This document shows positions 10,295 through 18,610 of a stretch of DNA of 22,432 nucleotides, piece by piece (positions within the stretch are counted from its first letter, which is position 1; each line of letters starts with the position of its first letter). The DNA is from Haplomitrium mnioides (lineage: Eukaryota > Marchantiophyta > Haplomitriopsida > Calobryales): contig JBNGIS010004714.1 in the NCBI GenBank assembly GCA_049999725.1, forward strand, positions 1 to 22,432, given 5' to 3'. Below the pieces are notes generated by a model. It had not been told where the DNA came from. It did no database searches and was given only the letters and a program-made list of their open reading frames with translations. A program made the translations under genes and the position numbers.

Positions 10295-10492
10295 AAGAGT
10301 CCATCCGTGCAAAGACTCTGGAGAACATGCGCACTTGGACTTCGTACTCTTAGGCGTATGGACTCCGAAGTCCATGCGCGCATGGACTTCCTGCTCCATA
10401 TGCCCATTGACTCCCTACTCCTTGTGCACATGGATTCCCTACTTCATGCTTGCATTGACTCCCTACTCCTTGCGCGCATAGACTTCGAAGTC
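10295..10492 (+). repeat. Palindromic repeat array in methyltransferase intron 1
   Basis: About eight units of 23-25 bp built on GACTTCGAAGTCCATGCGCG-like sequence, including the perfect palindrome GTCCATGCGCGCATGGAC near 10370-10387. It precedes the acceptor TTTTTTAG/TTCACT at 10584/10585. The same position in element A (15110-15237) has an equivalent array. Confidence 0.75.
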
Positions 10493-10584
10493 GTTTATAG
10501 CTTACACTGTAGGTTTAAGAAATTTCTACTCTTTATAAACATTTGTAGATTTTTTGTTACAAAGTTTTTTATTTTGTTTTTTAG

Positions 10585-13500
10585 TTCACTCAGTACTTGG
10601 AGGACTTCATTGATGCCTACCCAGATGCAAAGTACGTTGAGTGGGACTTCATCAAGATGGCTATCAGCATCAAATTTTTGAAGCCCAAGCAGAGAGTCCA
10701 CATTGCGCAATTAGTGCCGCATCTAAGCACAACAACAATTTCAACGACAACAATAGAAGGACTGTCAGCTGCCAATAAGAGAAAGGCAGTGGAGCAAGTG
10801 GAGGCTCCAAAAAAGAGAAAACATTTAGTCCCAAAGAAGAAGCCTGTTCCGACACCAGTTGTTGAGGAGGAGGCTGCACCCTCCCCATCTCCATCAAGGT
10901 CATCTTCTGTGGCCTATTTGTATCCATCTTTGAGTAGCTTAAAGGAGGGAGCATAGCCAGAGCATGTATAGACTCCAACATTAAGAGCAAAAAGGCAATC
11001 GTACAAAGTGCATCAAACTTTTTAGGAAAGAGAACAGGTACCCTCACATAATGTCTGAGAAAGATAAAAATTAAATTCAAGAATCTGCAATCCAACGGTC
11101 TAGAGTTTGAGAGGAAACCATAACGATTCAGCTGGAGAATTTGAACCTTCCAAAACAGGAATAGACAACTATGGGCCATTCTAGATTAGGAGGTTGAATG
11201 AGGACTTTGTTGAGCTTCTTGCGTAGAGAATGCTCAAACAAAATATGTGTAGAGTTTTTTCATTGTTGTTGTGGACCCAAAGTGCGGGTTAAAGGATAAG
11301 TCAGAGTTTGATTTGAGAAACCCTGACAAGCATTGGTACGAGATCGCTAGAGGCAATCACACTGCTACTGCGAGGCAGCCTTTAATCACCAAATATGGAG
11401 CGAAGAATCTAGCATTGTTGCTATACAATTGTTATGTGTACGTGGGTCTAACTCCAACAGAGGCCTATATTTTTGCAACGGATAACAACTACGACCAAAG
11501 ATACAGCTTAGAAATGACCTCAATTCAAAAGATCGAATATTGGCATCAAAGTTTCGTGGAGAGTGGAATAGGGTCATCCTAGAAACTAAAAGAGAGTTGG
11601 TGTTGGAGACTCTAGAGATAAAGCCGAAGTCAACTCTTGAAAAGACAATCACTTTTCAAGACAATTGTTTTCATCTTGCATTTCGAAGTGGTGAGCTTTA
11701 GGATTTAAACTAGAGCTTTTTCAGAATATGGGAGAAGAACACCGTCAAGAGCCAAAATCCAAAGGCCAAAGGTTCCTTGAGAATGGAGGACATGAAGTGG
11801 ACATCTTGGAGGTTCATTCAGGGTCTTTCTAATGAAATCAAAATCTCAGTTTTGAAACGTGTTGAAGCTCGAGAACTTTTGATTGAGAAGATGTTTTGCA
11901 AATTTGAGAGATACAAGGTTTTGGTGGTGATGGTAAAGTCTTTTTGTTTGGAGGTTTATATACCTTGGGAGGAAGCAAGGATGGAGTATCTCATCCACAC
12001 CAAAGAGTCTAAGATGTCAACTTTTTATTCTAGTTTTGAGAAATTGTTGGTAAGTGTTTTTTCTTTTCTCAATTATGCTATTTCATTTGTTTTCAGTTTA
12101 CTTTAGAAGGTTTGAGAGTCCATGCGCGCATGGACTCTCAAGTCACGCGATCAAAGTCTCTTGAGTCCCTACACAAATGGACTCGAGAGTCAATGCGAGC
12201 ATAGACTCTCGATTTCCCATGTGTAATGACTCAAGAGTTCATGCTTGAATAGACTTGAGAGTCCATGCACGTATGGCAACTTAGTCTCTCCTTGTCAATT
12301 ATTCAAAGTTTTTGTTTTTTGGTTTTGTCTAACTTGTTTCTCTGCTTTTTTTTACAGAGAGACAAAAATTTCAAGTGGCAACTTGCTAGGAAATTGATAG
12401 CTGTTGCCAAAGATCAAAAGAAAATGGGGGTCGAAGATGCCCCAGTTGATGAAGATCAAGCCTCGATGCTTGTCTTTTACTCTTTGCTTTTCTACTCCTT
12501 TGCCAAAAAGCAAGAGTCTAAGTGGAAGGCAAGACAATTAAATGAAGTTGCTACCCTCCCAACCAAAGGAGGGTCTGATGAGCAAGACGAGGACTTAATG
12601 TCCTATCTTGATGGACGCAACGTGGCATATTATCAAGCCCACATGGAGTCTAATGTTAGACAGTTGAAGAGTTTTGTGAAACCAAGATGTTTCATTGTAA
12701 CTATTGTTGATATTCCTTACAATTACAACCTTAAGGAATGTAAGCATGATGATTCAAAACCCTTCTCGAAGGATGATATTTTTGATATGTTTTCTTCTTT
12801 TGCGGTTATTACTACTTCCGAGTTTTGGTCTTTTATCATTATCCACTCTTTGCAACGGCTTGGCATCGTCAAAGATGTTTTACTGAAGGTTTGTTGTGCA
12901 ATCGAACACGGTGTCTTGTAAGTTGTATTTTGATTTTTCATCTTATAGTTTATGAGTTTTATTTTTCCTTTCATTTTTTTGTTTTTCTTATATGTTTGTT
13001 TTTGTTATTATAGGGACAAAAGTAATATTCATCATTCGGGTGGTCCCAAAGTCGCTCATGTCCATGAGTATTGGACTGTAGGCTACTGTACAAAGGAGGG
13101 CAAGCAAAGCATGGAGCTCTTCAACTTGCAATTGGATGATGCAAGCAGATGACATCGACAAATCATGCAAAGTGTTTTCAGCTGCCCGGGTGTGTTGACA
13201 AAACTTTAACATCCAGGAGATGATGCTCTTGTAAATGTTTACCAAAAGCCTCATGCTTTGTACAATTTTTTTATTGACCATTTAACAATAGAGAAAGATT
13301 GGATTTTAGATCTTTGCTCTGGGTCCGGCACAGGCCTTATCTGTGCTTTAAAGTTGATGCAAAATTGCATCGTAGTGGAATATGATAGACGTCAATCTAT
13401 CTATATTCTAGAGAGCTTTGACGATGGCTTCTTTGCCATCCGATGTGGCAAGATCTCAGATAGTATATGCATACCACAAGGAGCATGTTCCTCTTGGTAC

Positions 13501-13645
13501 TGCAGGTGCTTCTGGTGATTCTATTGTGATTATCGAGACTGGACAGTCTCGACAAGACTCTCTTGTAGATGCAGATGCTGAACCTTTTCAAGTTTTTCTA
13601 TCTACTTATTGTATTTCAAATCCAATTCAAGTATTTTCTTCATGA
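10585..13645 (+). pseudogene. Element B beta-class DNA methyltransferase-like gene, broken
   Basis: Exon 10585-10956 (acceptor TTTTTTAG at 10581-10584) starts FTQYLEDFIDAYPDAKYVEW and holds a basic NLS-like part (NKRKAVEQ, PKKRKHLVPKKKP) and a Ser/Pro/Glu-rich tail. Decayed coding runs on to 12049, including KHWYEIARGNH and YSSFEKLL. A phase-0 intron covers 12050-12357 (GTAAGT ... TTTACAG). Exon 12358-12917 begins RDKNFKW and carries motif IV as VDIPYNYNLKE (12706-12735), where this class usually has DPPY. A 96-bp intron covers 12918-13013. The last exon has motif I, WILDLCSGSGTGL (13303-13338), and IVVEYDRRQ (13372-13398). The order IV before I is that of beta-class N6-adenine/N4-cytosine DNA methyltransferases. 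The motif I loop is intact, but there are stops at 13150-13152 and 13207-13209 and a frame change near 13405. Confidence 0.72.
12050..12357 (+). repeat. Methyltransferase intron 2 with palindromic repeat array
   Basis: The donor GTAAGTG at 12050 and the acceptor TTTTTTACAG at 12357 bracket an array at about 12112-12280. It has six or seven units of 24 bp, such as GAGTCCATGCGCGCATGGAC and later variants. The reading frame closes exactly across the intron (phase 0, LL then RDK), which supports the splice sites. The orthologous intron in element A is 3486-4080. Confidence 0.8.
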
Positions 13646-13699
13646 TTCAATTTCTTTCGCAAAATTATTTTTGAACAAAACATATTTGTTTTCATTCAA

Positions 13700-14065
13700 T
13701 TTAGCAACAAGGTCTATGTTTGCATGGAAGGCTCTTGCATCCAATTATTCGGCAATCCATGTTCGATTGGGCTTCAACTGTCTATGTGCACATTGGCCTT
13801 AGTTGTTCAAGTTCACGTGGGCTTCAGGTCATCCATACGCATATAGAATTTAGTTGTTCAAGCTTAAGTCGACTTTAGTTGTCCAAGTGTGTTTTGGCTT
13901 TATTCGTCTTTTGACAGTTCACTTCGACAATCTTCTTCTGCCTAAATATTTGGGATCTAGTTGCAAGTTCCTGCACATGACAACTTCAACATTCTACCCG
14001 TGTCTGGGCTGTAGCATTCCATGTGCAAAGTTGCTTGAATAGTCTCTACATGCATAAGCTTTAAG
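13700..14065 (+). repeat. Subterminal ~25-bp repeat array, methyltransferase side of B
   Basis: Degenerate units complementary to TGAAGCCCATGTGAACTTGA and similar, inverted relative to 1724-2030 of element A and alignable with it unit by unit. Some units lack the CpG core altogether, so this array is older or less constrained than the one in element D. Confidence 0.7.
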
Positions 14066-14500
14066 ACTACGTCTCAAAGTTTTTTCACGTTTAAGAAATT
14101 TTTTGATTTAATTTTTTTCTGAAAAAATTTGATTGTTTACATCAATTTTTGAAATTACTGATATCATGGTTAGTTTTGAAAATATTTAACAACAAATGTG
14201 ATTTATATTTTGTATATTTTTTGTTCGGTGGTGCTCGTTCTTTTTAAAGCAGAAATTATGAAAGAAAAATTGATAATATTCTTATAAGAAGATTTGTTTT
14301 CAATACATTGTAAACTTGAATTAGGAAAATTTGATATATATGATTATGCTTGGTTTTTTTTTTTTTTTTTTTTTTTTGCAAATAAGCATTATTGGCGTCA
14401 AAATCATGATTTTAGATGCTAAAATTTCAAAATTGGTTTTCGAGAGCAACAAATGAAATAGAAACCCTGTAGTGGTTCCTAGTTCAAAGTAGCGATTGTT
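14066..14500 (+). repeat. Methyltransferase-side terminal region of element B
   Basis: This AT-rich end is related, in inverted orientation, to the left end of element D (shared words include GTTT.T.TTT.ATTTG, AAAACCA and TGATTTT) and, in direct orientation, to D's right end. It contains a 24-base T run at 14354-14377. The outermost bases are ...GTTCAAAGTAGCGATTGTT. Confidence 0.65.
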
Positions 14501-14504
14501 ACTC
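14501..14504 (+). repeat. Target-site duplication ACTC, right copy
   Basis: ACTC directly follows the right terminus (GATTGTT, ending at 14500) of element B and is the partner of 4664-4667. Confidence 0.7.
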
Positions 14505-14982
14505 TCGAATTTTATTCTTATCCTTCTCAGACACTGTTTGAAGGTCTACTTGCTCACGTTCTTAAAAGCTTTGCATCCCCTTATGCGATTGCTTTTTTGC
14601 TATTGATTTTGGAACCTGCACAGTCTCTGACTCTGTTTCCTCCTCTAAGCTGCTCAGAATTGAAGACAAAGGGGCCAGAGAAGGTGACCTTGAGGGTGAT
14701 GGGGAGGGTGCAAGGTCCTCCTCAATAACTGGTGTCGTAACAAGCTTCCTTCTTTTTTTGAGCCTTGATTGGCTCCACCGCCTTTCTCTTTTTGGTAACT
14801 GATAGTCATGTTGCTATTGTCACTAACATTGTTGTCGCGCTTGGATCCGACACTAATTGCGCAATGTTGGCTCCCTACTTAGGCTTCAACAATTTGATGT
14901 TGATGACCATCTTGATGAAGTCTCATTTGACGTGGTTTGCATATGGGTAGGCATCAACGAAGTCCGCCAAATATTAAGTGAA
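14505..14982 (-). pseudogene. Element A methyltransferase-like gene, 5' half
   Basis: On the minus strand the acceptor TTTTTCAG (AG at 14984-14983) precedes TTCACTTAATATTTGGCGGA, homologous to the exon at 10585 of element B. It continues through the NLS-like stretch (KKRKAVEP) and the Ser/Pro-rich tail to 14505, where element B interrupts it; the gene resumes at 4663. It has several stops that B lacks, for example in FT*YLADF near the start. Confidence 0.7.
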
Positions 14983-15109
14983 CTGAAAAACAAAATTAAA
15001 AAACAATCAAACATGTTAAACGGAAAATCTTCATATGTTTATAACAAATAAAAATGTATTAAACACTCAATCTAAGCTAAAAAGACTCACGATTCCCTTT
15101 GCAAATTTA

Positions 15110-15237
15110 CTCTGAAGTCCATGCACTCATGGATAACGAAGTCCATTCACACAATGACTCTAAAGTTCCTGCGCACAGGGAATACACACTCCATGCACAC
15201 AAGGACTCTAGAGTCCAGGCGAGCATGGACTTCGGAG
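15110..15237 (-). repeat. Palindromic repeat array in element A intron 1
   Basis: About five units of 24-25 bp with GAAGTCCATGCACTCATGGA-type sequence. It lies just upstream of the first recognised exon of the element A gene, exactly where element B has 10295-10492. Element D begins at its outer edge. Confidence 0.7.
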
Positions 15238-15629
15238 AACAACTGCTACTTTGAACCAAGAATGGCTACCGAGTTTGTGTTTTATTTGGTAATCACAAAA
15301 ACCATTTTTTAAGATTTAGTATTGAAAAATGTTGATTTTAGGTTTGTGAAATTGTTTTGATATAAAACTCTCTTTTATGAATACGAATTGTCTATTTTAT
15401 GTGAAGATTATATTTTTAAAATTTTACTTACAATAAAAACTTCGAAAAAAATGAGTTTGGTGTTACTTGAATATTTCATTAAAACATCAGAAGATTATTA
15501 ATACTTTAAATTCATCAAAATTTGAATAAAACATGCAAGTTTTATGAAAAACATATCTAGACAAATGTAGATGCCTAGATGTATAAGAACATTAAACCAA
15601 AATCCTAGAGCCTATTCATATTGTGAGTG

Positions 15630-16165
15630 CTAAAACCCATGTGTATATTGACTCCAAACAAGATTTCTAAAGCATACGCGTGCTTGGACAGCTGAAGCCA
15701 ATGTGTGTATAGATTGTTGAAGCCCATTTTTGTTTGGACTCTTGAAGCCTATGCACGTATGGACTGTTAAAACATATGCGAGCATGGAATTTCGAAGCCC
15801 ATGCTCACATATAATCTTGAAGCCCATGCATACAAAAACTCTGGGAGTCTATATGCATATGGACTATTGAAGCCTGTAAGTGTACGGAATCATGAAGCCT
15901 ATCCGCGCATACACTGTTGAAGCAAATGCGCGTATGGACTACTTAAGCCTATGTGCGTATAGACTCTTGAAGCCCATGCATACATGGACTACTTCAGCCT
16001 ATACGTGTATAGACTCTTGATGCCCATGCGCGCATGGACTACTGAAGCCAATGTGCGTATAGACTCTTGAAGCCTATGTGCGCATGGAGTGCTAAAGCCC
16101 ATGTGTGCATGCAGTGCTTTCAACCCATGCATGCATAGAGTGCTATAGCCCATACATATGTAGCG
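15630..16165 (+). repeat. 25-bp palindromic array, left arm of D (~20 units)
   Basis: The largest and best kept array: about twenty 25-bp units of form TGAAGCC, then YATGCGCGTATR, then GACTNT. Between about 15920 and 16090 units ending GGACTAC alternate with units ending AGACTCT, which gives a 50-bp higher-order repeat. Variation in the core is mostly C/T and G/A. Confidence 0.85.
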
Positions 16166-17550
16166 CAGAGGCACTTAAGTCATCTCTTGCTTTCACAAGA
16201 AGCGGTGTAGCATTAGTTGCATTGGTGATGTGTAGAAGAATTCAAAGACCACTCCAAATGAATAGCAACTCAAAGATAAATTTAATAGAGTTAATCAACC
16301 AAATGCCAATAAACAAAATTCAAGTACCAATATGGCAAACAACTAACCAAACACCAAGAAGTCAAACAACCAAAAGACAAATCTAAATGCCAAGAGAGGC
16401 AATCTTCCAAAAGTGTACACAAGCGAGTGCTCAAACCAATTGAGAGGAACTCCATAATAAGAAGTTGGTCAATGAAACCTTTATATTTATACTTAAGACA
16501 AAGGTGTCATTCTACTTTCTTCACTTGCTCATCACTTCTAATTTCAACCCTAACAAATGATCTTATTTAACTTTTCTAAAAGTAACTTCAAAACAAGTAG
16601 TCCTAAAAATGATTGTATTCCAATTCACTAAAAGTGATCCTCTTTTAAAAGTCACTACCATCTCCTTCATTCCTCTCTATTTTCTTATAAATAACACAAT
16701 ATTATGCTTGTACTATTGGATGACCTTTGCGTTGATGACATTGTTTACTTATCATATAGCAAGGTTTCTTGCTTAGAGCTTCAATTGTGAGACTCCAAAT
16801 AGAGTGGACAAGCAATATTAGATGCAAAGTTTGTTGGAGCATTAACGCACAACAAATATCTGAAAAACTGCAATATGAAGTGGCTACTAGAAATTATGAG
16901 ACAAATATCAAATACTTTGAAGATCAATGATCATGGCTAGCATGCATTGAAACTCAATACTTTGGTTCAACTGCCTCATTCTATTTCTAACTGTTACTAT
17001 ATGTCATTATTCTACCATTGTTTTGTAGAAACAAACTTGACAATGCAAAACTCGATCGATGTTTCACCAATACATGAAGTCAAGATTTAGTCAATATTGT
17101 TTTTTGTTTGTCTCAAATTCAGAGAAAAAATATTGAGCACATGATAGAGTGTTCATACGACAATTTGAGTTTTGTGCTCTTTGACGGCAACTCACACTTG
17201 TGTTTGGTTGTTGTTCTTTGTTATTCTCAACTACTATTTGTTGTAAGAGACTCAAGACAACAACTTTTTCAACATTAACATCTAGTTGGTGTCATTGAAT
17301 AATGTTGTGTGATAGTTTGACAAGAACTATTTGTAATATGTTTGGTGTGTTGTTTTTTTATGTATCTATTTGCAACATCTTTGTCTATTTCTCATGTATT
17401 GCAAATAACACTCCAATTCCTGAGGAGATCTTTGTATTGGGAGGATTGGGAATAAAATTTCCTTATTTTACGTGAATATTGTATTCTATATTCTAAACTC
17501 AACTCTTCCAAACTCTAAATAAGGCAGATTAAGGCACTCATGTTAGTGAG
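16166..17550. other. Central part of element D, no gene recognised
   Basis: About 1.4 kb between the two inverted arrays, without the repeat core and without an open frame that looks like a gene. A 7-bp match AGGCACT at 16169-16175 and 17532-17538 brackets most of it and could mark a further insertion (16176-17531), but I see no convincing terminal inverted repeats or LTRs. A TATA-like word (GTATAAATATAAA, minus strand, near 16478-16490) is weak. Confidence 0.35.
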
Positions 17551-17554
17551 CTAA

Positions 17555-17870
17555 CATCATATGTGTGTATAGACTTTAAGGTTTTGGTTTAGAGTCCATG
17601 CGTGTATGAGCTTCAGCATTCCATGTGCACATAGGCTTTAACAGTCCATGGATGCATAGGCTTTTAATTATCATTCCAGCTTGGAGTCCATATTTGCAAA
17701 AGCTATAGTAGTCCATGATCAAATAGGCTTTAAAGTTCTCATTCAAAGTCCATGCTTGCAATGGCTTTACTAGCCCATGCATGCATATGTTTTAGAGTTT
17801 TGGTTCGGAGTCCATATACAGATAGGCTTTAGGATTTAAACCTAGAGTCTATGCGTGCATAAATATCCAT
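17555..17870 (-). repeat. 25-bp palindromic array, right arm of D
   Basis: Ten or so units; on the minus strand they read AAAGCCTATGCATCCATGGA and variants, so this is the inverted counterpart of 15630-16165 but shorter and more decayed. Confidence 0.75.
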
Positions 17871-18204
17871 GTTTGATTGAATATTTTTTTCATAAAGTGT
17901 ACATGTTTTATTCAAGTCTTGATAAATTTAGTGCATTCAGAGTTGTATGATGCCTTAAAAAATATTTTAAGAGTAAAATAAGTTTTTTAATGAAATTTCT
18001 ATTATAAAATAACATTTAAAATACAATCTCTATGTAAAATAAGAAAATTGTATTTATTAAAAATGATTTTTGTGCAAAACAAATTCACAAACATAAAATT
18101 GATGATTTTTTAGTACTAAATCAACAAAAATGAAATTTGCAAGTATCAAATAAAATAAGAACTCAGTTGTAGTTCATGGTTCAAAGTTGTGATTGTTCAA
18201 AGAT

Positions 18205-18610
18205 AAAAATCAAATAAGAACAACTATGCATGCATAGACTTCAGTACATACATCTTCAAAACACACTCTCTTAAAACCAAAATCAAACAAGGACTCCTAT
18301 GCACATATAGACTTCATCTCTCATTACTTACATATACATACTCAATACATGAAAATCAAACAAGTTGATTGTGCAAGCAAATAACTTCGTCAATCATAAC
18401 TTTAAACATAAAAATCAAACAATATTGCTCAAGCAAGTAGGGACTTCATCATCAACAATTTTCATGCACGTACTTGTAAGATTAGAAACAAACAAGGATA
18501 ACTTTGTGCACATGGTTTTTGTTGCTTATACATCTCATCTTTGTACTTACAATATCAAAATAAATTAACGACCTTTATGTATGCATGAACTTCAATGCAA
18601 ACATCTTGCA
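18205..18610 (+). repeat. ~60-75-bp tandem array with the same palindromic core
   Basis: About six degenerate units begin AAAATCAAACAAG and carry CTATGCATGCATAGACTTC-like cores (near 18225, 18297, 18475, 18510 and 18580). Spacer length and sequence differ from every other array in the window. It lies outside element D and cannot be assigned to A, B or C from this window. Confidence 0.6.

Larger units (their letters stand above)
4668..14500 (+). mobile_element. Element B: DNA transposon with transposase and methyltransferase genes
   Basis: A 9,833-bp element. Its left end reads AACATCCGCTACTTTGAGCC and the complement of its right end reads AACAATCGCTACTTTGAACT, giving a terminal inverted repeat that stays recognisable for about 35 bp. 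The 4-bp sequence ACTC lies at 4664-4667 and again at 14501-14504 as the target-site duplication. Inside, left to right, are a transposase-side subterminal region, a 52-bp repeat array, a minus-strand transposase gene, a divergent spacer, a plus-strand methyltransferase gene, a 25-bp repeat array and a methyltransferase-side terminal region. It inserted into the methyltransferase gene of element A, an older relative. Both genes carry stops and frameshifts. The 4-bp duplication and gene pair match no superfamily I recognise with confidence. Confidence 0.75.
15238..18197. mobile_element. Element D: foldback-like non-autonomous relative
   Basis: Left end AACAACTGCTACTTTGAACC; complement of right end AACAATCACAACTTTGAACC. 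The inverted similarity extends about 380 bp inward (15238-15620 against 17870-18197), then both arms carry inverted 25-bp arrays. Both arms are of the methyltransferase-side type; no transposase-side end or coding gene is present. The flanking 4-mers (GGAG and CAAA) do not match, so a target duplication is not supported. It may be a deletion or recombination product of two elements rather than a simple insertion. Mobilisation would need a transposase supplied in trans. Confidence 0.65.

Noticed and set aside
14391-14475. CACTA-type terminus: the minus strand reads CACTACAGGGTTTC from 14475
   Set aside because: It lies 25 bases inside the true end of element B and aligns with GGCTACCGAG and TGCTACTCAG at the same place in D and C, so it is a variant of this family's shared terminus. 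The flanking duplication is 4 bp at another position, and no partner CACTA end was seen.
14765-15051. Two plus-strand open frames
   Set aside because: They are shadows of the minus-strand methyltransferase-like exon of element A, which is supported by collinearity with element B.
15630-16165. Centromeric or telomeric satellite
   Set aside because: The array is bounded by terminal inverted regions and paired with an inverted array at the other end of D, so it is part of a mobile element.
15238-18197. Clean target-site duplication for element D
   Set aside because: The flanking bases (GGAG before, CAAA after) do not match, and no shifted match of 3-9 bp at the inferred ends is convincing.
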